From assembly GCA_902591535.1 (NCBI GenBank), contig CACJBA010000006.1:1-60539 (forward strand): a stretch of 60,539 bases of DNA, given 5' to 3'. Shown piece by piece: positions 54,130 through 60,539 of the stretch. A program made the translations under genes and the position numbers. Position 1 is the stretch's first letter; every line of letters begins with the position of its first letter. The notes beneath the pieces were generated by a model. The model did no database searches. It was given only the letters and a program-made list of their open reading frames with translations, and had not been told where the DNA came from. The stretch is from an uncultured Pelagibacteraceae bacterium (lineage in GTDB: Bacteria > Pseudomonadota > Alphaproteobacteria > Pelagibacterales > Pelagibacteraceae).

Positions 54130-55754
54130 TATATTTTGCTTATTTCCCATTTAATAATTTGCTTATTTTCATTATTCATACCTGAAATATATATATTTTG
54201 ATTTTCTTTGTACGAATTTTTATCACCGAAATATAAACCATTATCAATGTTTATATCAAAATTGTCACAACTAAATTTCCAACCATCTTCCTCTAAGTCT
54301 ATGAGTATATATTTTTTATTTTGTGTTTTCATAACTTTTGAATTTGGATTAAGATGAAATCTTATATCAAATTTAATTTCTTTATTTGGGTTTTTTCTTA
54401 ATATTTTGTCATATCCAATAAATTTTGCTTGTTCAGGATAAAATTCTATTTCCCTTTCATGATTTAACCCAAATTTTTTCAAATATCCATCATGTGCTGC
54501 TGAAATTTTCCAATAGTTAGTTTCAAAAACTATATTTTTTTTTAAAACTTTTAACCCATTATCAACAACAAAATGTGAATTCTTTTTAATAAAATTGCAT
54601 GATGAATAATCTTCAATAATCAAAGTATTTTGTAATGCACTACTTTTTGATAATTTATTTAATTTATTTCTATTATCTGGGAAATATCCTGAATTTGATA
54701 ATAATTTTTTCTCATTGGAGAATATTTCAAACGACAAGGCACCAGCTTGGTAGTTTTGTGATAAGTTTTTATTTGGATTTGAACCAACGTCCATTGCTAA
54801 AATAATTTTTTTATTTTTAAGAATTGCATATCCACCAGTTTCATTAATTTGATTTTTAAAAGTATAACCAAATCGTTTAAGATATTGATCAAATTCATGA
54901 TTTTCAGATGAAAAATTTCCATTAAAAAAAAGGTCTTGTTTGATGTTCTGCCATATGAACGCGTAACTTGAGCCTAAATAAAATATAGTCTCATCTATAT
55001 GATCTGGAATAATATTATGAGATTCTTTAAACCATTCCCTAATAATTATGAAATATTTTAAATAAAAAATTAATTCTTGTATATTTCTTGATCTAGTGAA
55101 ACCTTGACCATCTATTGATGATTTAGCAATATTCTTTAGATAATTAAGACCTGCTTCGATATAATTTTTTTCATTTTTATAAGCTAAACCTACTAAAATT
55201 ATTGCAGCACAGCCAATTAATTTATTTTCAATTTGATTAGGATTATTTATTTCATTTAGTAAATGATTTGCTTGTTTTTGTATTATGTGGTCAAATTTCG
55301 TTTTATATTCCTGATCACTATCTTCATAAGATAGTTGATGATTTGATAGCCAAGCAATTATCCTTTTTGCAGTAGTGTCAAACTCCCAACTATTTTTATT
55401 ATATTTATTGTTATTATTAATCCAATTAAGAATAACTGATTGTGCAGATTTTTTAGAGGATTTTAAATCTAAACTAAAAAACCAAAAAAAATTATTTAAT
55501 TTCTTATAATCTTTAGAATTAATTTTATTTTGCCAAATAGAATCTATTTCAAAATCTTCTATCCTATATTTTTTTTTTTGATATTTAATTATAGATGATA
55601 GTAGGTGAGGGCTTGGTTTATATTCAAAATTAGTATCAGAAGTCTTTGATATTTTTTTTTCGTAAAAATTTGAATTTTGATAAATTTGATTAAAATTATA
55701 TTTTAATTTTAAAAAAGCTTCATTTAAGATGCTTAAGGATATTTTGTTTATCAT
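54129..55754 (-). CDS. Heparinase II/III-like family protein
   Basis: A 541-residue protein of the heparinase II/III family (N-terminal alpha/alpha toroid and C-terminal beta domain). The segments NWINNNNKYNKNSWEFDTTAKR, SSIDGQGFTRSRNIQELIFY and DVGSNPNKNLSQNYQAGALS, where a Tyr and His cluster is expected, follow the family pattern. Members are polysaccharide lyases, but alphaproteobacterial copies beside rpe and purH have no established substrate. No clear signal peptide is visible. It sits between rpe and purH and is translationally coupled to purH. Confidence 0.8.
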   Translation of the reverse strand: MINKISLSILNEAFLKLKYNFNQIYQNSNFYEKKISKTSDTNFEYKPSPHLLSSIIKYQKKKYRIEDFEIDSIWQNKINSKDYKKLNNFFWFFSLDLKSSKKSAQSVILNWINNNNKYNKNSWEFDTTAKRIIAWLSNHQLSYEDSDQEYKTKFDHIIQKQANHLLNEINNPNQIENKLIGCAAIILVGLAYKNEKNYIEAGLNYLKNIAKSSIDGQGFTRSRNIQELIFYLKYFIIIREWFKESHNIIPDHIDETIFYLGSSYAFIWQNIKQDLFFNGNFSSENHEFDQYLKRFGYTFKNQINETGGYAILKNKKIILAMDVGSNPNKNLSQNYQAGALSFEIFSNEKKLLSNSGYFPDNRNKLNKLSKSSALQNTLIIEDYSSCNFIKKNSHFVVDNGLKVLKKNIVFETNYWKISAAHDGYLKKFGLNHEREIEFYPEQAKFIGYDKILRKNPNKEIKFDIRFHLNPNSKVMKTQNKKYILIDLEEDGWKFSCDNFDINIDNGLYFGDKNSYKENQNIYISGMNNENKQIIKWEISKI

Positions 55755-55758
55755 TAAC

Positions 55759-56418
55759 TTATTTTGATTTTAATAAATTAATATTTTTTTTAATATCTCC
55801 ATTATTACTTTTAAATACCGTGGTTCCCGAAACTAGAATATTTGCACCTGCCTCAATTGCAATTTTACAGTTATCAAAGTTTATTCCCCCATCTATTTCA
55901 ATATCAAAGTTTAAATTTTTATCTTTTTGGATTTTTTTAAGATGCTTAATTTTTGTTAAGACCTCAGGCATAAATTTTTGTCCACCAAATCCTGGATTTA
56001 CACTCATTATTAAAACTAAATCAATTTTATCTAAAAAATTTATAATTAAGTCAATTTTTGTTTCAGGATTTAGTGAAACCCCCACTTTTTTCTTTAGTTC
56101 TTTTATTTTTTTAATAGAATCTTCCAAATTCTCTGTTGCTTCAGGATGAATAGTAATTATATCTGCACCTGCATTAGCATAGGCATCTATATATTTATGA
56201 ACTGGTGAAATCATCAAATGTACATCAAATTTTAAAGAACTTTGGCCTCTTAGAGCCTTAATCACCGGAGGTCCAATAGTAAGATTCGGAACAAAATGAC
56301 CATCCATTACATCTACGTGTATCATGTCAGCTCCACCTTCTTCTAATCTTTTAATTTCAGAACCTAATTGACTAAAGTCAGCAGATAGAATTGAAGGTGA
56401 AATTTGTATATTTTTCAT
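55759..56418 (-). CDS. rpe: Ribulose-phosphate 3-epimerase
   Basis: Rpe (219 residues) interconverts ribulose 5-phosphate and xylulose 5-phosphate. Signatures are ISPSILSADFSQLGSEIKRL, MIHVDVMDGHFVPNLTIGPP (metal-binding His/Asp), VLIMSVNPGFGGQKFMPEVL near 140, and IDGGINFDNCKIAIEAGANI near 175, all TIM-barrel active-site elements. It starts the rpe-heparinase-purH operon, with four bases before the next gene. Confidence 0.96.
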   Translation of the reverse strand: MKNIQISPSILSADFSQLGSEIKRLEEGGADMIHVDVMDGHFVPNLTIGPPVIKALRGQSSLKFDVHLMISPVHKYIDAYANAGADIITIHPEATENLEDSIKKIKELKKKVGVSLNPETKIDLIINFLDKIDLVLIMSVNPGFGGQKFMPEVLTKIKHLKKIQKDKNLNFDIEIDGGINFDNCKIAIEAGANILVSGTTVFKSNNGDIKKNINLLKSK

Positions 56419-56447
56419 TACTTACTAAAAATTACTAGTATCAATTT

Positions 56448-56804
56448 TTAAAATTTAAATGAATTAAAAAATTGATAAATTTGTCTAGATATTTCACTTT
56501 CAAGAGGAAATGAAAGCATTCCCATCACAGAATACCCTAAGATCCAAGGCATTAAATAAAATCTGATCATATAAAAGAACCAAGCAACATATAAAGGCAC
56601 TAAAGGTCCGATAATAAATGAAGGCGTTATTGGCTTAAATAACTTAATTAAAGGATTAGTATATTTAACAAATACTCTCATAAAAAAAAACTGAGAATCT
56701 TCTCTTTGAAAAATGTTCATGGCCACTCTTCCAATCAAGGTCCACATTATAATCCCAAGCAGATAATCTATAAAATAAATTAATGGATGAAAGTTTGCTG
56801 ACAT
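56448..56804 (-). CDS. YggT-family membrane protein (probable)
   Basis: A 118-residue integral membrane protein with hydrophobic helices at about 8-30 and 65-95. MWTLIGRVAMNIFQRED and YTNPLIKLFKPITPSFIIGP resemble the YggT family, which has an N(P)xxxxxxPITxP-type turn. Function is not known; YggT-like proteins are linked to osmotic stress and cell division in other bacteria. Family membership is probable rather than certain because the N-terminal half is divergent. Confidence 0.6.
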   Translation of the reverse strand: MSANFHPLIYFIDYLLGIIMWTLIGRVAMNIFQREDSQFFFMRVFVKYTNPLIKLFKPITPSFIIGPLVPLYVAWFFYMIRFYLMPWILGYSVMGMLSFPLESEISRQIYQFFNSFKF

Positions 56805-56836
56805 TTAAAATTTATATTGGAAAATGTATTGAAATA

Positions 56837-56862
56837 AAAGGGGCGAAATTAATCGCCCCTTT
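56837..56862 (-). terminator. Intrinsic terminator of the symporter operon
   Basis: Perfect 10-base-pair stem AAAGGGGCGA (56837-56846) and TCGCCCCTTT (56853-56862) with a six-base loop. On the minus strand it is followed by TATTT, and lies 11 bases past the symporter stop. The A-rich flank on the other side could also support termination in the plus direction. Confidence 0.85.
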
Positions 56863-56872
56863 AAAAGATTAT

Positions 56873-58684
56873 TTAGTGTGATTTACCAAGAATTGATTTA
56901 CCACTCGGTACACGTACATCATCAACCATTTTTTGAGTAGCCTTATCTGGTTCTGCAGTCATTAAACTAACTACTACCATTAAAACTAAACTAACAGCTG
57001 ATCCGAAGATACCAAATGTTAACTGTGTAATTCCTAAGAATCCACTTCCACCAGTTCGTACCCAAACTAAGTACCATGCTCCAGCGATTAGACCACCTAG
57101 CATACCAGCAATCGCACCTTGTCTATTAGCTCTCTTCCACCATACACCAAGTACAAGTGGGAAGAACAATCCAGACATCGCAAAATCAAAAGCCCAGATA
57201 ACCGAACCTAAGATTCCTTGTATCTCCATTGCTGCAATAGTTGCTCCAGCAAAACCAATTATTACAAGTAATACCCTTGCAACAAGTAGTCGTTTTGCAG
57301 TTTCCGCTTTTGGATCAATGATCTTGTAGTAAACATCATGTGATATAGCGTTTGCAATTGCTAGAATCAAACCATCAGCAGTAGACATGGCAGCTGCCAT
57401 ACCACCTGCAGCAACTAGACCTGAAATTACATAAGGTAATCCAGCTATCTCTGGTGTTGCTAATACAACGGCTTTACCACCCATGAAGAACTCATTTAAT
57501 TCAAGAGTTCCATTTCCGTTAAAGTCGCTGATAAACATTAGGTTTGCTTGGTTCCAGTTTTGGTACCAATCTATCGCTTCCACTTCTGCAAATGTCTTAC
57601 CGATAATACCAGTTGGTAAATTCGGATCGATCAATGATAACTTAGATAATGTAGCTAACATTGGAGCAGAAGAATAAAGTAGGAAGATAAAGAATAATGA
57701 CCAACCTACTGATTTTCTAGCTGCTTTTACACTTGGAGTAGTAAAATATCTCATCATCACGTGCGGTAATGAAGCTGTTCCCATCATCATCGCTAATGCT
57801 AATGAAATAAATGCCCAAGGTGTAGCGTTAACTGCAGAGTGAGCTTTAGTTATTCCTGCTAAGCCTTTAGGTACTGATTTTAGATCAGCAGCTGCGTTTT
57901 TAACAAAACCGAACTGTTGTTCTAATTCACCAATTCTAGCTACCTCGTCAGCTAACATAAAGTGAGGGAAGAAACCCGCACCCATTTTGTTACTGATCCA
58001 GAATACTGGAAGTAGGTAAGCTATAATCAGTACGATATATTGTGCAACCTGTGTCCAAGTTACCCCTCTCATACCACCTAACATTGAACATAATAAAATA
58101 CTTATTAGTCCAACATAAACTGCGTATTGGAATGGGATATCAAGTGCAACAGATGCAATAGTACCTGTAGCGTTAATTTGTGCAGTCACATAAGTAAATG
58201 AAGCAACAGTTAAAACTACTACTGCGCTAAATCTTGCTAGATTACCACCGTATCTTGTACCTATAAAATCTGGGACTGTATAACAGCCAAATTTTCTTAA
58301 GTATGGTGCTAATAAAGATGCAACAAGCACGTAACCACCAGTCCAACCTACAAGTAGAGCCATATAGCCGTAACCTTTAAAGTAAATACCACCCGCCATT
58401 GCAACGAATGAAGCACCAGACATCCAGTCTGCTGCAGTCGCCATTCCGTTGAAGACTGTTGGTACTTGCCTACCAGCTACGTAATATGCATCTGCTTGGG
58501 CTGTTCTTGATAGCCAACCGATTAATGCATAGATGAATACAGTAAATGCAACGAAAGCGATACCGATCGCTTTAGCTGTCATACCCATCTGTTCAGCAAT
58601 TGCCATAATGATTATGAAACCTATAAATCCTCCGGTATAGATCCCGTAAACTTTAGGCAAATTATCTATGAAATTACCTTTCAT
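56873..58684 (-). CDS. Sodium:solute symporter (SSS family, acetate/organic-acid type)
   Basis: A 603-residue transporter with about 13 hydrophobic helices. GRQVPTVFNGMATAADWMSGASFV near 72 and GLVAAGGMAAAMSTADGLILAIANAISHD near 430 are SSS signatures of the ActP-like branch, the second containing the sodium-site Ser/Thr. Large loops are present at about 225-280 and 355-415. The latter contains DFNGNGTLELNE (residues 387-398), a textbook EF-hand loop. Adjacent DUF4212 and nearby acs favour acetate or a similar monocarboxylate. Less AT-rich than its neighbours, suggesting high expression. Its ATG overlaps the DUF4212 stop. Confidence 0.88.
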   Translation of the reverse strand: MKGNFIDNLPKVYGIYTGGFIGFIIIMAIAEQMGMTAKAIGIAFVAFTVFIYALIGWLSRTAQADAYYVAGRQVPTVFNGMATAADWMSGASFVAMAGGIYFKGYGYMALLVGWTGGYVLVASLLAPYLRKFGCYTVPDFIGTRYGGNLARFSAVVVLTVASFTYVTAQINATGTIASVALDIPFQYAVYVGLISILLCSMLGGMRGVTWTQVAQYIVLIIAYLLPVFWISNKMGAGFFPHFMLADEVARIGELEQQFGFVKNAAADLKSVPKGLAGITKAHSAVNATPWAFISLALAMMMGTASLPHVMMRYFTTPSVKAARKSVGWSLFFIFLLYSSAPMLATLSKLSLIDPNLPTGIIGKTFAEVEAIDWYQNWNQANLMFISDFNGNGTLELNEFFMGGKAVVLATPEIAGLPYVISGLVAAGGMAAAMSTADGLILAIANAISHDVYYKIIDPKAETAKRLLVARVLLVIIGFAGATIAAMEIQGILGSVIWAFDFAMSGLFFPLVLGVWWKRANRQGAIAGMLGGLIAGAWYLVWVRTGGSGFLGITQLTFGIFGSAVSLVLMVVVSLMTAEPDKATQKMVDDVRVPSGKSILGKSH

Positions 58685-58944
58685 TATTCGTCCTCTCTTT
58701 CGCTAAAGCCGAACTCTTCATCGATTTTTTCTTGTCTATTCGCAAACCAGAAAATCAGGATTACGAAAGCACCAAGAGATCCCTGACACGTAAACCAGTA
58801 TGTCCACGGATAACCGAAAGGTCCTGTGACCTCGTTCATTTCAGCTCCAAAGAGAAAGATGCCAATTGAGAAAACAAACCAGATTGCCAGTGTTATAAAT
58901 AGCAATCCCCTGGTTTTTTCCCAGTGTTTTTGTTGATTTGACAT
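58684..58944 (-). CDS. DUF4212 small subunit of the symporter
   Basis: An 86-residue protein with two hydrophobic helices (about 13-32 and 51-68) and an acidic C-terminal tail. LLFITLAIWFVFSIGIFLFG and FGYPWTYWFTCQGSLGAFVI are typical of the DUF4212 family, which is almost always encoded just before an SSS symporter and is considered its accessory subunit. GAGAGG precedes the ATG by five bases. Translationally coupled to the symporter. Confidence 0.92.
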   Translation of the reverse strand: MSNQQKHWEKTRGLLFITLAIWFVFSIGIFLFGAEMNEVTGPFGYPWTYWFTCQGSLGAFVILIFWFANRQEKIDEEFGFSEREDE

Positions 58945-59078
58945 TTATACCTCTCTATTTAGTTATAACTAGGTAAAACCATAACCATTATGAGAGCTTT
59001 TAAAAGGTTAAAAATTTCGCATATTAGTTACTTATTTAGTAGTTTTTTAAGATATAATTGGCGCATTCAAAGATAAAC

Positions 59079-59702
59079 ATGGGAAAATATAAACTTACCT
59101 GGAAAGATTTGAAACTTGAGGATTTTAAAACTTATTTATTTGCTATGTTTAAGGCATTTATTCCTAAAAAAAAAATTAAAAACTTAGATGAACTAGAGCA
59201 TTTTATTCAAACAAAATCTGCATGGGTTACTCAAGTTACTTTATATAATTATTTAAAAACAAGAATGGGAACAAGATACGTTCTTCATTTTGATAATGAT
59301 GAATTTATGGGTTCTGTGAATTTAGCAAAATGGAATATCTATTCGACTTCCTTACAAGATTTAACATTTTTTACCTTTTCATATTTAAAAGTAAATTTTG
59401 ATTATCACGATGCTGAAAAAGCAAAAGAGATCTTTAATAAAATTTTAGATGATGAAATTTCTAATAAGATGCCATTAGATATTATAGATGAAGCAAGAAA
59501 AAGTTTTGATGATAGATTGGCTAAAATAAACTGGGATATTTATTTTCAAGACCTGCCTTTTAATCCAAGCGCGCTTTCATTATATAAATGGGCACCGATT
59601 GCAGATGAATTAAAAACTTTAGATCGTAAGATTGTATTAAATTCAATGATACTAAAGTGGGATGTTGTAAAAAAAGAGTTTAAAGATTTAATTCAGTTTT
59701 AA
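59079..59702 (+). CDS. Conserved hypothetical protein, no family recognised
   Basis: A 207-residue, probably cytoplasmic protein; I do not recognise a family. It contains no signal peptide or clear membrane helix, and is rich in Lys, Asp, Phe and Tyr. Notable stretches are [20 protein letters not shown] near 50, [20 protein letters not shown] near 70 and [20 protein letters not shown] near 150, which look conserved in style. The ATG at 59079 is preferred to the TTG at 59058; TATAAT at 59053-59058 would start transcription about 15 bases before it. It is divergent from the symporter operon, and its stop shares a TTAA with the acs stop. Confidence 0.7.
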   Translation: MGKYKLTWKDLKLEDFKTYLFAMFKAFIPKKKIKNLDELEHFIQTKSAWVTQVTLYNYLKTRMGTRYVLHFDNDEFMGSVNLAKWNIYSTSLQDLTFFTFSYLKVNFDYHDAEKAKEIFNKILDDEISNKMPLDIIDEARKSFDDRLAKINWDIYFQDLPFNPSALSLYKWAPIADELKTLDRKIVLNSMILKWDVVKKEFKDLIQF

Positions 59703-60539
59703 ATATTTTTTCTATTATCAACCAAACTATCAACAACACTCGGATCAGCTAGTGTAGTGGTATCACCTAATTGTCCGTGTTCATTAGCAGCAATTTTTCT
59801 TAAAATTCTTCTCATTATTTTACCAGATCTAGTTTTTGGAAGACCTGGAGTGAAATGAATTAAATCTGGTGTTGCCAAAGGTCCTATTTGTTTTCTTACC
59901 CAAAGCTTAAGGTCTCTCTCGAGTTCTCCTGTTTCATTCTCTCCTGCATTAAGAGTTACATAACAATACAAACCATTTCCTTTTATATCGTGAGGATAAC
60001 CCACTACCGCTGCTTCTGCTACTTTTGGATGAGCTACAAAAGCACTTTCAATTTCTGCAGTTCCCAAATTATGACCTGAAACAATAATTACATCATCTAC
60101 TCTACCAGTTATCCAATAGTATCCATTTTTATCTCTTCTACATCCATCTCCAGTAAAATATTTACCGTTGAATTGAGAAAAGTAAGTATCAATAAATCTT
60201 TGGTGATCTCCGTAAACAGTTCTCATTTGACCAGGCCATGATTGAGCAATGCAAAGTCTTCCTTCTCCGGCTCCTTTAATCTCTTTACCGTTTTTATCAA
60301 CAATAACAGGCTTTATTCCATAGAAAGGTTTTGTTGCTGAACCAGGTTTTAAATCAATAGCACCTGTTTGGGGTGCTATTAAAATTCCACCAGTCTCGGT
60401 TTGCCACCAAGTATCAACTATTGGACAAGTTGAGTTTCCTACTGTTTTATAATACCACATCCATGCTTCAGGATTAATAGGCTCTCCGACAGTTCCTAGA
60501 AGTTTTAATGATTTTCTAGAGGTTTTCTTTACAGGTTTA
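59699..60539 (-). CDS. acs: Acetyl-CoA synthetase (5' part beyond window edge)
   Basis: AMP-forming acetyl-CoA synthetase activates acetate through acetyl-AMP. The C-terminal 279 residues are visible. [20 protein letters not shown] near the edge, the [20 protein letters not shown] adenylation core, [20 protein letters not shown] with the hinge Asp, and [17 protein letters not shown] near the end (containing the Lys that is acetylated in related enzymes) are all of the Acs family. The frame continues past 60539, so an internal ATG at 60460 is not the start. Together with the symporter it suggests acetate assimilation. Confidence 0.95.
   Translation of the reverse strand, partial: KPVKKTSRKSLKLLGTVGEPINPEAWMWYYKTVGNSTCPIVDTWWQTETGGILIAPQTGAIDLKPGSATKPFYGIKPVIVDKNGKEIKGAGEGRLCIAQSWPGQMRTVYGDHQRFIDTYFSQFNGKYFTGDGCRRDKNGYYWITGRVDDVIIVSGHNLGTAEIESAFVAHPKVAEAAVVGYPHDIKGNGLYCYVTLNAGENETGELERDLKLWVRKQIGPLATPDLIHFTPGLPKTRSGKIMRRILRKIAANEHGQLGDTTTLADPSVVDSLVDNRKNI

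Noticed and set aside
58961..58970. Palindrome AGTTATAACT upstream of DUF4212
   Set aside because: Ten AT-rich bases; no paired copy and no match to a known operator. It may just hold the -10 element.
60460..60539. acs start at the ATG 60460
   Set aside because: Reading beyond it gives [20 protein letters not shown], still Acs sequence. The true start is outside the window.
1..60539. Search for CRISPR arrays, IS elements, prophage, integrases, toxin-antitoxin or restriction systems
   Set aside because: No direct-repeat arrays, transposase or integrase motifs, or defence genes were seen. The window is core chromosome.

Overview
This window looks like a contiguous chromosomal segment of a streamlined marine alphaproteobacterium of the SAR11 clade (Pelagibacterales). 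That placement is inferred from several things read directly: a very AT-rich, lysine-, asparagine- and isoleucine-rich coding style, intergenic gaps that are mostly zero to a few tens of bases, a single highly expressed small porin, and a gene order typical of alphaproteobacterial origin regions (leuS-lptE-holA-parB-parA-rsmG-mnmG-mnmE-rho-hem genes-origin-ppsR-maf-aroE-coaE-dnaQ-secB). There are no insertion sequences, prophage genes, CRISPR arrays or rRNA genes. One tRNA gene (Gly-GCC) is present.

Layout. 1-11.1 kb: rsmI (cut by the left edge), an LpoA/LppC-like periplasmic protein, rdgB, the chaperone set grpE-dnaK-dnaJ, dapB-nth-pfkB, a tiny ArfA ribosome-rescue gene, a degenerate OmpR-type regulator beside an L,D-transpeptidase, yggS and a ThiE/TenI-like protein. 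11.1-16.9 kb: the porin, then a DUF3576 lipoprotein-leuS-lptE-holA operon. 16.9-29.9 kb: a long minus-strand block, parAB, rsmG (with a perfect parS site inside it), mnmG, mnmE, two tandem GT41/SPINDLY-type glycosyltransferases, rho and hemJ/hemH/hemE. 29.86-30.13 kb: a gene-free 268-base region between hemE and ppsR with a DnaA-box cluster, which I call the replication origin. Genes on both sides point away from it. 30.1-36.3 kb: ppsR, maf, an aroE split by one extra T, coaE, dnaQ, secB, fxsA, a Tim44-like gene, smr and a sulfotransferase. 36.3-45.2 kb: hslVU, hisBHAFE, and a malyl-CoA lyase plus malate-CoA ligase operon followed by HIT and GNAT genes. 45.2-52.1 kb: lolA-ftsK, a UbiH-family hydroxylase, a Lon N-domain protein, and two more sulfotransferases, one fused to TPRs. 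52.1-60.5 kb: tRNA-Gly, PCD, purH, a heparinase II/III-like protein, rpe, a YggT-like protein, a DUF4212/SSS symporter pair, an unknown protein and the 3' part of acs.

How it fits together. Chromosome replication and segregation are clustered (oriC, parS, parAB, holA, dnaQ, ftsK). Heat-shock genes grpE, dnaK and hslVU carry very similar sigma-32-type promoters. Envelope biogenesis is spread through the window (porin, lptE, lolA, secB, L,D-transpeptidase, LpoA-like). C2/C4 metabolism is represented by a probable acetate-type symporter, acs, and the malate to malyl-CoA to acetyl-CoA plus glyoxylate module.

The strongest items for follow-up are the predicted oriC with its nearby parS, the aroE homopolymer frameshift, the unlisted arfA gene, the shared heat-shock promoters, the malate thiokinase/malyl-CoA lyase operon, three sulfotransferases in a lineage thought not to assimilate sulfate, an EF-hand loop inside the symporter, and the near-universal overlap of convergent genes. 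I did not find a clearly unprecedented multi-gene system.
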